Source of the DNA: Mycolicibacterium xanthum | GTDB lineage: Bacteria > Actinomycetota > Actinomycetes > Mycobacteriales > Mycobacteriaceae | Direction of reading: 5' to 3' | DNA length: 64,000 bases | Assembly (NCBI RefSeq): GCF_019710635.1 | Contig: NZ_JAIFZS010000025.1 | Location: 1-64,000 of the forward strand | Shown here: one piece after another, positions 46,986 through 57,283 of the stretch | Position numbering within the stretch: position 1 is the stretch's first letter | Layout of the letters: every line of letters begins with the position of its first letter | Notes under the pieces: generated by a model | What the model was told of the DNA's origin: nothing | The model's input: the letters and a program-made list of their open reading frames with translations, nothing else | Databases searched by the model: none | Translations under genes and position numbers: made by a program

Positions 46986-48386
46986 CTAGCGGCGCTTACC
47001 CAGCGCGTCGGCCGCCGCGTCGGCCCACTGGCGCCACTGCTCGGCGTTGGCCCGGGCCTGCTCCGCGTCCTTGGTCCGGCCCGCGGCGGCCGCCTTCTCC
47101 GCCTGGCGTTCGTACTGCTCCGCGCGGACGCGGAACTGGTCGGCGCGCGCCTGCGCCTCGGGGTCGACACCACCGGTGGGCGCGTCGCGGATCTTCTTCT
47201 CCACCACGCGCAGGCGGCGTTCCAGGTCGGCGCCGCGCTCACGGGGCACCTTGCCGATGGCGTCCCATCGGTCACCGATGGCGCGCAGCGCCGCCCGCGC
47301 GCCGTCCAGATCGGAGGTGTCGAGCCGCTCGGCCTCGGCCAGCAGCGCCTCCTTGGCCTCGGCGTTGGCCCGGAACTCGGCGTCGCGTTCGGCGGTCACC
47401 GAATTGCGCGCGGCGAAGAACTTGTCCTGGGCGCCCTTGAACCGGTGCCACAACGCGTCGTCGACGTCCTTGGCGGCGCGTCCCGCGGCCTTCCACTCGG
47501 TGAGCAGGTCGCGGAACGTCGCGGCGGTGGAGCCCCAGTCGGTTGAATCGGACAGCGCCTCGGCGCGCTCGCACAGCTCTTCCTTGGCCCGCCTGGCTCC
47601 GGCGCGCTCCCGGTCGAGTTCGGCGAAGTGCGAGCCGCGGCGGCGGTTGAACATCTCGCGGGCCGCCGAATACCGCTTCCACAGGGCGTCGTCGGTTTTG
47701 CGGTCCAGGCCGGTGATCGTCTTCCACTCGTCGAGGATGGCGCGCATCCGGTCGCCGGCGGACTTCCACTGCTGGGAGTTGGCCGCCAGCTCCTCGGCCT
47801 CGGCCGCGAGCGCTTCCTTGCGGGCAGTCTGTTCGGCACGGGCCTCTTCGCGCCGGGCCTTCTCCTCCTGGGTGGCGCTGGCGGCGTGTTCGACGATCTC
47901 GCTCAGACGCGCCGCCAGGGAGTCCACGTCGCCCAGCACGTGCGCCGTCGGCAGCGTCTCGGCCAGCGCGGCGGCTGCCGAGCGGATCTTGCGGGCATCT
48001 CCGGAACCGGAGGCCAGCCGCTGCTCCAGCAGCAGCACCTCGGTGTGCAGGTCGTCGAACCGGCGCCCGAAGTGGGCGTAGGCAGCCTCGGCGTCGCCGG
48101 CCTGCCACGAGCCGATGGTGCGTTCGCCGGACGCGGTGACGAGCCAGACGGTGCCGTCGGGGTCGACCCGGCCGAACCGGTGTGGGTCGCTGCTCGGTAT
48201 GACGCTGACGGCCGGGGCCGCGGAGGGTGCAGCCGGGCGTGGGCCGGGCCGGGCCGGGCCGGGTTTGGGTCTCGGGCCGGCCGACGGCGCCGGTTTCGGG
48301 GCCGGCGGGGGTGACGGCGCGGCGGCGGCAGTGCCGGTCACGTGCTGCTCGGCGTCCTGGGATCCGCCCGGTTCGGTGATGGTCAT
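46986..48386 (-). CDS. DUF349 domain protein (Rv2731 type)
   Basis: A 466-residue, largely coiled-coil protein. The N-terminus (residues about 15-60) is a low-complexity Pro/Ala linker, followed by a small beta domain ([20 protein letters not shown]). The rest consists of repeated DUF349 helices with the typical WKxxG, LWxRF and FNxRR pattern ([59 protein letters not shown]). DUF349 proteins have been linked to ribosome or envelope functions, but no activity is established. It ends 10 nt from the tandem repeat array. Confidence 0.88.
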   Translation of the reverse strand: MTITEPGGSQDAEQHVTGTAAAAPSPPPAPKPAPSAGPRPKPGPARPGPRPAAPSAAPAVSVIPSSDPHRFGRVDPDGTVWLVTASGERTIGSWQAGDAEAAYAHFGRRFDDLHTEVLLLEQRLASGSGDARKIRSAAAALAETLPTAHVLGDVDSLAARLSEIVEHAASATQEEKARREEARAEQTARKEALAAEAEELAANSQQWKSAGDRMRAILDEWKTITGLDRKTDDALWKRYSAAREMFNRRRGSHFAELDRERAGARRAKEELCERAEALSDSTDWGSTAATFRDLLTEWKAAGRAAKDVDDALWHRFKGAQDKFFAARNSVTAERDAEFRANAEAKEALLAEAERLDTSDLDGARAALRAIGDRWDAIGKVPRERGADLERRLRVVEKKIRDAPTGGVDPEAQARADQFRVRAEQYERQAEKAAAAGRTKDAEQARANAEQWRQWADAAADALGKRR

Positions 48387-48573
48387 GTTTCGGTTACCTC
48401 GTGCCCTCCGCGCGCAGAACCGCGCACCTGCCGCGCACCGCGGCGCCTACCAGCTGATCGGGAACACCGGTGAGCGCTCCCGAAGGCTATTGAAACAGGT
48501 CAGCGGCCGCTGTGCCCATGCCTTGCCGATGGCCGCTCTCTATCCTCGGTGCCAAACCCCGGGGAGGTCGCCG

Positions 48574-49449
48574 ATGGCGAAAGCGGATATCGCCGCTCTG
48601 CTCGCCCTGGCCGCCGCCTTCTTCATCGCGGTCGGCAATGTCATCCACCAGCGCTCGGCCCGCGATGTCACCGGGGATCAGGCCGGTGGTCTCGAGCTGT
48701 TTCTGCGGTTGCTGGGGAATGGCCGGTGGTGGCTGGGCAGTGGGGTGGCCGCCGCCGGTTTCGCGCTGCAGGCCACGGCGCTGGGACTGGGATCGGTGCT
48801 GTTGGTGCAGTCGCTACTGGTCACGTCGCTGTTGTTCGCGCTGCCGGTCAGCGCCCGGCTGGCGCACCGCCGGGTGACCCGGTGGGAGTGGCTGTGGGCC
48901 GCCCTGCTGGCGGGCTCGGTGGTGGTCATCGTGACCGTCGGCAACCCGACGGCAGGACAGTCGCGCGCCTCGCTGGCGACCTGGCTCGGTGTCGTCGCCG
49001 TACTGGGCCCGGTGCTCGTCCTGTGCGTGCTGGGTGCCCGCATGTGGTCGGGCCCGATCAGCGCCGTGCTGCTGGCGGTGGTGTCCGGCGCGTTGTGGGG
49101 GGTGTTCGCGGTGCTGACCAAGGCCGTGGTCAACCGGCTCGACGTCACCAGCTGGGCGGGACTGACGGAGCTGGTGCGCACCCCCGAGCTGTACGCGTGG
49201 GCGCTGGTCGCGATCGGGGGCACCGCGATGCAGCAGGCGTCCTTCGGTGCCGGTGCGCTGACCGCGTCGCTGCCGACGATGACGGTCGCCGAGCCGATCG
49301 TCGCGTGCGTGCTGGGCGTGGTGGTGCTCGGCGAGACCATGCGGCCGGGCGACACGGGAGGGTTGATCCTGGTCCTGGCGGTTGGCGCGGTGGTCGCCGC
49401 CACCGCGGCGCTGGCCCGCGGTCAAGCCGTCACCAGGGCGCCCGCCTGA
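48574..49449 (+). CDS. DMT-family transporter
   Basis: A 291-residue membrane protein with about nine to ten helices. The first helix is ALLALAAAFFIAVGNVIHQR. Two internal repeats (ALGLGSVLLVQSLLVTSLLF and GALTASLPTMTVAEPIVACV) show the EamA/DMT pattern; NIPA-like magnesium transporters look similar. Substrate unknown. GGGGAGG precedes the ATG, and a TATCCT box at 48541-48546 is a candidate -10 element, so this gene has a short leader. It is followed by the Rv2728c-type gene. Confidence 0.82.
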   Translation: MAKADIAALLALAAAFFIAVGNVIHQRSARDVTGDQAGGLELFLRLLGNGRWWLGSGVAAAGFALQATALGLGSVLLVQSLLVTSLLFALPVSARLAHRRVTRWEWLWAALLAGSVVVIVTVGNPTAGQSRASLATWLGVVAVLGPVLVLCVLGARMWSGPISAVLLAVVSGALWGVFAVLTKAVVNRLDVTSWAGLTELVRTPELYAWALVAIGGTAMQQASFGAGALTASLPTMTVAEPIVACVLGVVVLGETMRPGDTGGLILVLAVGAVVAATAALARGQAVTRAPA

Positions 49450-49473
49450 GCCGGTGCGGCTAGTTTGGGTGGC

Positions 49474-50169
49474 GTGCTGAACGCCATCGCGATCGTTTCG
49501 TCGGCACCGGTCATGGTTCCCGAACTGGCCTCCTCGGCCGCTACCGAGACCGCCGACCTGCGGGAGGCCGCGCTGTCCGCGGTGGCCGGCCTTCCGTCGA
49601 GGTGGGTGGGCATCGGCGCGGCGGCCACCGACAGCGTGGCCGGCCCCGAGGCGGTCGGGACGTTCGCCGGTTACGGGGTCGACGTGCGCGTGGGGCTGTC
49701 GGCCGAGGCCGTCGAGTCGGGGCGGCCGCCCATGCCGCTGCCGCTGTGCGCGTTGATCGCGGGCTGGCTGCGGGGCCGGGCGCAGCCGCAGGCGCGGGTC
49801 GAGATGCGGGCGGTGCCCGAAGACCTGGCGGTCGCCGAGGCCCTGGGGCTGGGATCGCGGCTGCGGGCCGAACTCGACGACGCCGCCGAACCGGTCGGGG
49901 TGCTGGTCGTCGCCGACGGGGCCAACACCCTGACGCCGCCCGCGCCGGGCGGCTACGACCCCGATTCGGTGCCGGTGCAGGCGGGCCTGGACGACGCGCT
50001 CGCCGGCGGTGACTGTGACGCGCTGACCCGGCTGCCGGCGGGCGTCGTCGGTCGGGCCGCCTACCAGGTGCTGGCCGGGCTGGCCGGTCCCGCGCCGCGG
50101 TCGGCCAAGGAGCTCTACCGCGGCGCGCCCTACGGCGTCGGCTATTTCGTCGGCGTCTGGGGACCATGA
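49474..50169 (+). CDS. conserved protein (Rv2728c type)
   Basis: A 231-residue soluble protein beginning [20 protein letters not shown] and continuing with [40 protein letters not shown] and [20 protein letters not shown]. The pattern resembles class III extradiol dioxygenase-like (LigB fold) proteins, but the catalytic histidines are not evident, so I do not assign activity. GTG at 49474 follows a TAGTTT box (49461-49466) by 7 nt, suggesting a leaderless start. The miaA ATG overlaps its stop, as expected for the Rv2728c-Rv2727c order. Confidence 0.8.
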   Translation: MLNAIAIVSSAPVMVPELASSAATETADLREAALSAVAGLPSRWVGIGAAATDSVAGPEAVGTFAGYGVDVRVGLSAEAVESGRPPMPLPLCALIAGWLRGRAQPQARVEMRAVPEDLAVAEALGLGSRLRAELDDAAEPVGVLVVADGANTLTPPAPGGYDPDSVPVQAGLDDALAGGDCDALTRLPAGVVGRAAYQVLAGLAGPAPRSAKELYRGAPYGVGYFVGVWGP

Positions 50170-51092
50170 CGCCGGTGCGCCCGCTGGCCGTGGTCGGCCC
50201 CACCGGTACCGGCAAGTCAGCGCTGGCGCTGGCGATCGCCGATCTGCTGGCCCATGAGCGGCCCGTGGAGGTGGTCAACGCCGACGCCATGCAGCTCTAC
50301 CGGGGCATGGACATCGGCACTGCGAAGCTGTCGCTGCACGACCGTCGGGGCATCCCGCATCATCAACTCGACGTCCTCGACGTGACCGAGACCGCCACCG
50401 TCGCCCGCTATCAGCAGGCCGCCTCGGCCGACATCGAGGCGATCGCCGCGCGCGGCGCGCTGCCGCTGGTGGTCGGCGGGTCGATGCTCTACATCCAGTC
50501 CCTGCTCGACGAGTGGACATTCCCCGCCACCGACGCGACCGTGCGGGCCCGCTGGGAAGACCGGCTGGCCGAGATCGGCGTCGCCGCGCTGCACCGCGAG
50601 CTGGCCCGCGTCGACGCCGCCGCCGCCGAATCGATCCTGCCCTCCGACGGCCGCCGTATCGTGCGCGCGCTGGAGGTGGTGGAGTTGACCGGACGCCCGT
50701 TCGCCGCGTCGGCCCCCCGCATCGGGGAGCCCCGCTGGGGCGCGGTGATCATCGGGTTGGATTGGGAGACCGCGGTTCTCGACGAGCGGTTGGCACAGCG
50801 CACCGACATGATGTTCGCCGACGGTCTGGTCGACGAGGTCGTCGGACTGCTCGACCGGGGACTGCGCGACGGGGTCACCGCGGCCCGCGCGCTCGGCTAC
50901 GCCCAGGTGATCGCCGACCTCGACGAAGGTGGCGACGGGTCGGGGGCGCGGGAACCGACATTCGTCGGCACGCGCCGCTACGTACGCCGCCAACGCTCCT
51001 GGTTCCGCCGCGACCACCGGATCAGCTGGCTCGACGGCGCCGCGGCGGGAAACGCCGACCGGGCCCTGCGGATCTGGCGAGACGTATCCTGA
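50166..51092 (+). CDS. miaA: tRNA dimethylallyltransferase MiaA
   Basis: A 308-residue enzyme that transfers a dimethylallyl group to A37 of tRNAs reading UNN codons. The P-loop is GPTGTGKSA (residues 11-19); [53 protein letters not shown] and [15 protein letters not shown] are characteristic. Its start overlaps the preceding stop, so it is translationally coupled. Its product is the substrate of MiaB, encoded in the same window. Confidence 0.97.
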   Translation: MTPVRPLAVVGPTGTGKSALALAIADLLAHERPVEVVNADAMQLYRGMDIGTAKLSLHDRRGIPHHQLDVLDVTETATVARYQQAASADIEAIAARGALPLVVGGSMLYIQSLLDEWTFPATDATVRARWEDRLAEIGVAALHRELARVDAAAAESILPSDGRRIVRALEVVELTGRPFAASAPRIGEPRWGAVIIGLDWETAVLDERLAQRTDMMFADGLVDEVVGLLDRGLRDGVTAARALGYAQVIADLDEGGDGSGAREPTFVGTRRYVRRQRSWFRRDHRISWLDGAAAGNADRALRIWRDVS

Positions 51093-51096
51093 GCAG

Positions 51097-51969
51097 GTGA
51101 AGTTCGCCAAGGGGCACGGCACGGAGAACGACTTCGTGCTGCTGCCCGACCTGCCCGGCGCGCTGGATCTGACCGCCGGCGCGGTGGCCGCGCTGTGCGA
51201 CCGCAGGCGGGGCCTGGGCGCCGACGGGCTGCTGCGGGTGACCGTCGCCGGCGCCGCGCGCGAGGCGGGTGTGGTGGACCGACTGCCCGAGGGTGTCGAC
51301 GCCGACGACTGGTTCATGGACTACCGCAACGCCGACGGCTCGGTGGCACAGATGTGCGGCAACGGCGTGCGGGTGTTCGCCCACTACCTGTGGGCGGCCG
51401 GGCTGGAGGGTCGCCGGGAGTTCGTGGTGGGATCGCTGGCCGGCCCGCGGCCGGTCCAACTGCACTCGGTCGGCGACACGTTCGCCGATATCAGCGTCGA
51501 GATGGGCAAGGTCAACCAACTCGGCACCGGACACGCCGTGGTCGGTGGCAGGCGGTTCGCCGGGATCGCCATCGATGTCGGCAACCCGCACCTGGCCTGC
51601 GTCGACCCGGCACTGACCGTTGCCGAGCTGTCCGCGCTCGATGTCGCCGCGGCCGTGGAGTTCGACCGCGGCCAGTTCCCGGACGGGGTGAACGTCGAGG
51701 TGGCCACCGCCCCGGTGGACGGTGCGGTGCACATGCGGGTGCACGAGCGCGGCGTCGGCGAGACCCGCTCCTGCGGAACCGGGACGGTCGCGACCGCGGT
51801 TGCCGCGCTGGCCCAGACGGGCGAGGCCACCGGGACACTGGCCGTGCGTATCCCCGGCGGGCAGGTCAGCGTCCGGGTCACCGAGGCCACCAGCTACCTG
51901 CGCGGACCGTCGGTGCTGGTGGCGCACGGAGACCTCGCCGGGGAATGGTGGGCGGCACAACGCCGTTAA
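51097..51969 (+). CDS. dapF: diaminopimelate epimerase
   Basis: A 290-residue PLP-independent epimerase converting LL- to meso-diaminopimelate for peptidoglycan. The two catalytic cysteines are C87 in QMCGNGVR and C226 in [25 protein letters not shown] starts the first half-barrel. GTG at 51097 follows a TATCCT -10 box (51085-51090) by 6 nt, indicating leaderless transcription although miaA ends only 4 nt upstream. With dapA and dapB, three steps of the pathway are in this window. Confidence 0.97.
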   Translation: MKFAKGHGTENDFVLLPDLPGALDLTAGAVAALCDRRRGLGADGLLRVTVAGAAREAGVVDRLPEGVDADDWFMDYRNADGSVAQMCGNGVRVFAHYLWAAGLEGRREFVVGSLAGPRPVQLHSVGDTFADISVEMGKVNQLGTGHAVVGGRRFAGIAIDVGNPHLACVDPALTVAELSALDVAAAVEFDRGQFPDGVNVEVATAPVDGAVHMRVHERGVGETRSCGTGTVATAVAALAQTGEATGTLAVRIPGGQVSVRVTEATSYLRGPSVLVAHGDLAGEWWAAQRR

Positions 51970-51978
51970 ACGAGGTGC

Positions 51979-53427
51979 ATGAAAAGTGATCTCCGTGCGA
52001 ATCTTGATTCGCCTATGACCCATCCCGAATTTCCCGACCAGAACCCCAGCGCGGGCGAACTCGCCCTGGAGGACCGCTCGGCGCTGCGCCGGGTGGCCGG
52101 GCTGTCCACCGAACTGGCCGACATTTCCGAGGTCGAATACCGCCAGCTGCGGCTGGAGCGTGTCGTGCTGGTCGGGGTGTGGACCGAGGGCACCGCGGCC
52201 GACGCCGACGCCAGCCTGGCCGAGCTCGCCGCGCTGGCCGAGACGGCCGGCTCGGAGGTGCTCGAGGGTGTGATCCAACGGCGCGACAAACCCGACCCGG
52301 CGACCTACATCGGTTCCGGCAAGGCCGCCGAACTGCGCGACATCGTGCTCGCCACCGGTGCCGACACCGTCATCTGCGACGGCGAGCTGAGCCCGGCTCA
52401 GCTCACCGCGCTGGAGAAGGTGGTCAAGGTCAAGGTCGTCGACCGCACCGCGTTGATCCTCGACATCTTCGCCCAGCACGCGACCAGCCGGGAAGGCAAG
52501 GCGCAGGTGGCGCTGGCCCAGATGGAGTACATGCTGCCCAGGCTGCGCGGCTGGGGTGAGTCGATGTCCCGGCAGGCGGGTGGCCGGGCGGGCGGCGCCG
52601 GCGGTGGTGTGGGTCTGCGTGGCCCCGGCGAGACCAAGATCGAGACCGACCGGCGCCGGATCCGGGAGCGGATGGCGAAATTGCGCCGCGACATCCGGGC
52701 GATGAAGCAGGTGCGCGACACCCAGCGCAGCCGGCGGGTGTCCGGGGACACACCGTCGGTGGCGATCGTCGGCTACACCAACGCCGGCAAGTCCAGCCTG
52801 CTCAACGCGCTGACCGGCGCCGGCGTGCTGGTCGAGAACGCACTGTTCGCGACGCTGGAACCGACCACCCGCCGCGGCGAGTTCAGCGACGGCCGGCAGT
52901 TCGTGCTCACCGACACGGTCGGGTTCGTCCGACACCTGCCCACCCAGCTGGTCGAGGCGTTCCGTTCGACGCTCGAAGAGGTCGTCGACGCCGACCTGCT
53001 GCTGCACGTCGTCGACGGCTCCGACGCCAACCCGCTGGCGCAGATCAACGCGGTGCGACAGGTGATCCGCGACGTCGTCGCCGACCATGACGGCCGGGCG
53101 GCGCCGGAACTGTTGGTGGTCAACAAGATCGACGCGGCCGGCGGCCTCGCGCTGGCGCAGCTGCGCCAGGCGCTGCCCGGCGCGGTGTTCGTCTCCGCGC
53201 GCACCGGTGAGGGACTGGACCGGTTGCAGACGCGGATGGCCGAGCTGATCGTGCCGCGCGACATCATCGTCGACGTCACGATCCCGTACGACCGGGGGGA
53301 TCTGGTGAACCGGGTGCACGCCGAGGGGCGGGTCGACGCCACCGAGCACACCGCGTCCGGCACCAGGATGAAGGCGCGCGTGCCGGTCCCGCTGGCCGCG
53401 GTGCTGAGTGAGTTCGCGACCTACTGA
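51979..53427 (+). CDS. hflX: ribosome-associated GTPase HflX
   Basis: A 482-residue GTPase that can split stalled ribosomes; its loss in mycobacteria affects macrolide-lincosamide tolerance. The N-terminal HflX domain has YIGSGKAAELRD and CDGELSPAQL, then a basic coiled linker (GPGETKIETDRRRIRERMAK). The G domain has G1 GYTNAGKSS, G3 DTVGFVRHLP and G4 NKID. The ATG at 51979 has GAGG close upstream; ATG at 52015 (MTHPEFPDQ) is a plausible alternative. It follows dapF as in M. tuberculosis (Rv2726c-Rv2725c). Confidence 0.95.
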   Translation: MKSDLRANLDSPMTHPEFPDQNPSAGELALEDRSALRRVAGLSTELADISEVEYRQLRLERVVLVGVWTEGTAADADASLAELAALAETAGSEVLEGVIQRRDKPDPATYIGSGKAAELRDIVLATGADTVICDGELSPAQLTALEKVVKVKVVDRTALILDIFAQHATSREGKAQVALAQMEYMLPRLRGWGESMSRQAGGRAGGAGGGVGLRGPGETKIETDRRRIRERMAKLRRDIRAMKQVRDTQRSRRVSGDTPSVAIVGYTNAGKSSLLNALTGAGVLVENALFATLEPTTRRGEFSDGRQFVLTDTVGFVRHLPTQLVEAFRSTLEEVVDADLLLHVVDGSDANPLAQINAVRQVIRDVVADHDGRAAPELLVVNKIDAAGGLALAQLRQALPGAVFVSARTGEGLDRLQTRMAELIVPRDIIVDVTIPYDRGDLVNRVHAEGRVDATEHTASGTRMKARVPVPLAAVLSEFATY

Positions 53428-53461
53428 CCTCGGCGTCTGCGGTCTGCGGGTCCACATCGGG

Positions 53462-53640
53462 TAGCATTGCCCGCGACGTCGGCCGCAGGCGATCGGTAAG
53501 GAACGAGCCGCCCAGGACAGCGCCGACAACCAACCACCACGGCGACATCGCCACTGTGTGCACACGTCCGCTCTGACGATCCCGTCGCGGCTGGGGGCAC
53601 ACGCCGCCCGACTCTTGCCGCAACGACAGGAAGACCCGAC
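53462..53640 (+). promoter_or_regulatory. long 5' leader of the DEAD-box helicase gene
   Basis: About 213 nt separate hflX and the helicase. A TAGCAT element at 53462-53467 could be the -10 box, giving a transcript that starts near 53474 with a leader of about 167 nt. The leader contains a perfect palindrome GTGTGCACAC at 53556-53565 and several GC-rich complementary stretches. AGGAAG at 53628-53633 is the ribosome-binding site. Cold-shock and helicase genes often use structured leaders for autoregulation; here this is inference. Confidence 0.45.
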
Positions 53641-54972
53641 ATGTCCACCCCCTCCTTCGCCGACCTCGGCGTGCCCGCAGCACTGGTGCAGGCGCTGACC
53701 GCGGGCGGTATCACCGATCCGTTCCCGATTCAGGTGGCCACCCTGCCCGATGCGCTGGCCGGCCGCGACGTACTCGGCCGCGGCAAGACCGGCAGCGGAA
53801 AGACGCTGGCCTTCTCCCTCCCGTTGGCCGCGGCGCTGGCCGGCCGGCGCAGGCAGCCGGGGCGTCCCTCGGGCCTGGTGCTGGCTCCCACCCGCGAGCT
53901 GGCCACCCAGATCACCGCCACGCTGGAGCCGTTGGCGACGGCGTGCGGGCTGCGGGTCACGACGATCTACGGCGGCGTCTCGCAGCACCGCCAGGTCACT
54001 GCGCTGCGTGCCGGCGTCGACATCGTGGTCGCCTGCCCCGGACGGCTCGAGGACCTGATGCGCCAGAAGCTGATCAGCCTCGACGGGGTCGCCGTAACGG
54101 TGCTCGACGAGGCCGACCACATGGCCGACCTCGGCTTCCTGCCCGGGGTGACCAGGATCATGGCGGCCACCCCGACCGGGGGCCAGCGGCTGCTGTTCTC
54201 CGCGACGCTGGACAACGGCGTCGACAAGCTGGTCCGGCGCTTCCTGAGCGACCCGGTCCTGCATTCGGTCGACGAAATCGCGGCCGCGCCGACACAGATG
54301 ACCCATCACGTGTTCCACGTCGGGGGGGTCGAGGAGAAGAAGGACCTGGTGCACCGGCTGGCATCGGGCACCGGCCGGCGAATCCTGTTCATGCGCACCA
54401 AGCATCAGGCGCGCAAGCTGGCCAGGCAGCTGACCGAGGCCGGCGTGCCCTCGGTGGACCTGCACGGCAACCTCTCCCAGCCGGCCCGTGACCGGAACCT
54501 GGCCGCGTTCAGCAGCGGTGTGGCGAAGGTCCTGGTGGCCACCGACATCGCCGCCCGCGGCGTGCACGTCGACGATGTCGAGCTGGTGGTGCACGTGGAC
54601 CCGCCGATGGAGCACAAGGCGTACCTGCACCGCTCCGGTCGCACCGCGCGGGCCGGTAGCGACGGCGACGTGGTGACCGTCGTGCTGCCCGAACAGCGCC
54701 GCGACACCCAGCAGCTGCTGCGCCGCGCCGGAATCACCGTGCGCCCGAGCGACGTCCACGCTGACTCGGCCGAAGTGCACGCGCTCGTCGGTGAGATCGC
54801 ACCGCTGCGCGCGCCCGAGCCCAAGACCGCGCCTGCGGCGAAAAGCCCCGGTCCGCAACAGGATCGCAGTAGCGGCGGGCAGCGTCACGGCGGATCGCCG
54901 CGCAGCAGTCGCGCGCCGCGCCGGCGCAGGCCGCGTCGGGGCGCTCAGCGTGGGGCGATCACGGGCGGTTGA
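53641..54972 (+). CDS. DEAD-box RNA helicase (RhlE type)
   Basis: A 443-residue ATP-dependent RNA helicase. Motifs in order: Q motif FPIQ, I RGKTGSGKT, Ia PTRELATQ, Ib CPGRLED, II DEAD (VLDEADHMADLGF), III SAT in LFSATLDNG, then the C-terminal domain with V ATDIAARGVHVDD and VI HRSGRTARAG. The tail is basic and low-complexity (PRRRRPRRGAQRG), suited to RNA binding. Likely roles are ribosome assembly and RNA decay. Its last 28 nt overlap the end of the convergent bisC-like gene. Confidence 0.95.
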   Translation: MSTPSFADLGVPAALVQALTAGGITDPFPIQVATLPDALAGRDVLGRGKTGSGKTLAFSLPLAAALAGRRRQPGRPSGLVLAPTRELATQITATLEPLATACGLRVTTIYGGVSQHRQVTALRAGVDIVVACPGRLEDLMRQKLISLDGVAVTVLDEADHMADLGFLPGVTRIMAATPTGGQRLLFSATLDNGVDKLVRRFLSDPVLHSVDEIAAAPTQMTHHVFHVGGVEEKKDLVHRLASGTGRRILFMRTKHQARKLARQLTEAGVPSVDLHGNLSQPARDRNLAAFSSGVAKVLVATDIAARGVHVDDVELVVHVDPPMEHKAYLHRSGRTARAGSDGDVVTVVLPEQRRDTQQLLRRAGITVRPSDVHADSAEVHALVGEIAPLRAPEPKTAPAAKSPGPQQDRSSGGQRHGGSPRSSRAPRRRRPRRGAQRGAITGG

Positions 54973-57233
54973 TGGGCGCGCACCGGCGGCGGTTCGCCGG
55001 CGTGCTTGCAGACCTCGACCAGCACGTGCGCGCCGGTGCAGCCGTGCGCCAGCGCGGAGGTGCCGACGTCGTCGGTGAGCACGTTCGGGTTGCCGTGCAC
55101 ACACATCGAGTCCGGATCGGCGGGGTCTGCGGGGTCGAACCACGCCCCGGTCGAGAGCTGGACCACCCGCTCACGCACGCCCGCGTCCAGCACCACGCCG
55201 GCCAGGCAGGCGCCGCGGTCGTTGAACACCCGGACCACATCGCCGGGCGTCAGCCCGCGCGCGGCGGCGTCGGCCGGATTCATCCGGATGGGTTCTCGTC
55301 CGGCCACCTTCGAGCGCTGACTGGCTGGTCCACCGTCGAGCTGGCTGTGCAACCGGCTGGCGGGCTGGTTGGCCAACAGGTGCAGCGGATACCGCGTCGC
55401 ACGCGGACCGCCGAGCCATTCGGTCGGCTCGAACCACTTCGGGTGTCCGGCGCAGTCGTCGTAGCCGAAACCGTCGATGTCGCGGGAGAAGATCTCGATG
55501 AGACCCGACGGTGTGGCCAGTCGGTGCCGTTGCGGGTCGGCGCGGAAATCGGCCAGCAGCGTCAGGCCCTCCTCGGTGGGCAGTCGCAACCGGCCGGCCC
55601 GCCAGAAGTCGTCGAAGGACGGAACGCCGAAATCCAGCGTCTGCGCCCACGTCTGATAGAGGTGGCGCAACCATTGCGCGGCCGAGCGGCCCTCGGTGAA
55701 CCGGTCTCCGAACCCCAGCCGGGTCGCCAGCGCGGTGAACGTCTCGTAGTCGTCGCGGGCCTGCGCGTAGGGTCGGGTCAGCTGCGGCATCGCCATCAAC
55801 AGCGGATCGTTACGCGAGCCCGAGAAGTCTTCGCGCTCCAGCGATGTGGTCGACGGGACGACGATGTCGGCGTGCTTGGCCATCGCGGTCCAGTACGGGT
55901 CGTGCACCACGACCGTGTCCGGCCGGCTCAACGCCCGCCGCAGCCGCGGGATGTTCTGGTGGTGGTGAAACGGGTTGCCGCCGGCCCAGTGGACCAGCCG
56001 GATGTCGGGGTAGCGCAGCCGGGAGCCGTTGTAGTCGAACGGCTCGCCCGGCTGCAGCAGCATGTCGCTGACCGCGGCGACCGGGATGAACGAGGAAACC
56101 GGGTTGACGCCCTGCGGCAGGCGCGGCAGGCCGCACCGCAGCGGGGCGAGGCCCGGTTCGTTCATCGACCCGTAGCCGTGGCCGAATCCGCCACCGGGAA
56201 GACCGATCTGGCCGAGCATCGCGGCCAGCGTCAGCCCCATCCACGGCGCCTGCTCGCCGTGCCGGGTGCGCTGCAGCGACCAGCTGACGGTGACGATCGT
56301 GCGGCCGGCCGCCATCCGCCGCGCCAGCGCGCTCAGGTCATCGGCGGCCAGCCCGCAGATCGGGGCGGCCCACCGCGGTGACTTGGGCACGCCGTCGGTC
56401 GCGCCGAGCAGATAGCGCTCGAAGCGCTGGTAGCCGGTGCAGTACGTGGCCAGGAAGTCGCGGTCGACCAGCGACTCGGTGGCCAGCACGTGGGCCAGTG
56501 CCAGCATGGTCGCCACGTCGGTGCCCGGCACCGGCGCGAACCAGTCGCAGGGCCCGGCGACGTCGTCGCGCAGCGGGGACAGCGACACGATCCGGCCACC
56601 GCGGTCACGAAACCGGTTGAGCGCGTCGCGGGCCGGGTGCGCGGTGGTGCCGCCGTGGTTCACCGCGGTGTTCTTGGGTGCCAGCCCGCCGAAACACACC
56701 AACAGGTCGGTGTTCTCGACGATGACGTCCCACTGCGTGGACCGCTTGAACAGGTCGTCATGGGTACCGACCACCCGCGGCATGATGACCCCGGTGGCGC
56801 CCAGGCTGTAGGAGTGCCGCGAGAACGTGTAGCCGCCGAGTCCGTTGAGGAACCGGTGTAGCTGGCTCTGTGCGTGATGGAAGCGACCCGCGCTGGCCCA
56901 TCCGTAGGAGCCGCCGTAGATTGCCTCGTTGCCGTGGGTGTCGACCACCCGGCGCAGCTCGCCGGCCAGCAGCTCGGTGAGCTCGTCCCACGACACCGCG
57001 ACGAAGCCGTCGGCGCCGCGGCGGGCGTCCGGCCCGGGGCCGTGCTCGAGCCAGCCGCGGCGCACCGCCGGGGTGGTGACCCGGGACGGGTGCCGCACCG
57101 ACCCGGGCAGGTTCCCGAGGGCAGGGGAGGGATCGGTGTCGCCGGACAGTGGGCGGACCGCGGCGACGTCGCCGTCGCGGACCGTGGCGGTGAACGCGCC
57201 CCAGTGCGTGAGGCTGCTCGAGGCGGATGCCAC
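54945..57233 (-). CDS. molybdopterin oxidoreductase, biotin/S-oxide reductase type (BisC-like)
   Basis: A 762-residue member of the DMSO-reductase superfamily, close to BisC/TorA. There is no Tat signal and no N-terminal 4Fe-4S cysteine motif. The molybdenum ligand is probably S114 in SYGWASAGRFHHAQSQLHRF. Cofactor-binding stretches are LLVCFGGLAPKNTAVNHGG, MLGQIGLPGGGFGHGYGS and LLANQPASRLHSQLDGG. These enzymes reduce S- or N-oxides such as methionine or biotin sulfoxide in the cytoplasm, which can help repair oxidative damage. The exact substrate is not readable from sequence. Confidence 0.88.
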   Translation of the reverse strand: MASASSSLTHWGAFTATVRDGDVAAVRPLSGDTDPSPALGNLPGSVRHPSRVTTPAVRRGWLEHGPGPDARRGADGFVAVSWDELTELLAGELRRVVDTHGNEAIYGGSYGWASAGRFHHAQSQLHRFLNGLGGYTFSRHSYSLGATGVIMPRVVGTHDDLFKRSTQWDVIVENTDLLVCFGGLAPKNTAVNHGGTTAHPARDALNRFRDRGGRIVSLSPLRDDVAGPCDWFAPVPGTDVATMLALAHVLATESLVDRDFLATYCTGYQRFERYLLGATDGVPKSPRWAAPICGLAADDLSALARRMAAGRTIVTVSWSLQRTRHGEQAPWMGLTLAAMLGQIGLPGGGFGHGYGSMNEPGLAPLRCGLPRLPQGVNPVSSFIPVAAVSDMLLQPGEPFDYNGSRLRYPDIRLVHWAGGNPFHHHQNIPRLRRALSRPDTVVVHDPYWTAMAKHADIVVPSTTSLEREDFSGSRNDPLLMAMPQLTRPYAQARDDYETFTALATRLGFGDRFTEGRSAAQWLRHLYQTWAQTLDFGVPSFDDFWRAGRLRLPTEEGLTLLADFRADPQRHRLATPSGLIEIFSRDIDGFGYDDCAGHPKWFEPTEWLGGPRATRYPLHLLANQPASRLHSQLDGGPASQRSKVAGREPIRMNPADAAARGLTPGDVVRVFNDRGACLAGVVLDAGVRERVVQLSTGAWFDPADPADPDSMCVHGNPNVLTDDVGTSALAHGCTGAHVLVEVCKHAGEPPPVRAHQPPVIAPR

Positions 57234-57283
57234 CCGACGAGTCTATGCGGGCGGGCGCATTGCCCACCCGAGGCGCAGTCGAC

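Noticed and set aside
45359..47275. Very large minus-strand frame of 638 codons across the tandem repeat
   Set aside because: It exists only because the 26-bp unit lacks minus-strand stops; its ends run antisense to the Rv2732c-type and DUF349 genes, and the repeat translation has no family likeness.
51022..55143. 1373-codon minus-strand frame opposite dapF, hflX and the helicase
   Set aside because: Runs across three well-supported genes on the other strand; typical third-position GC artefact.
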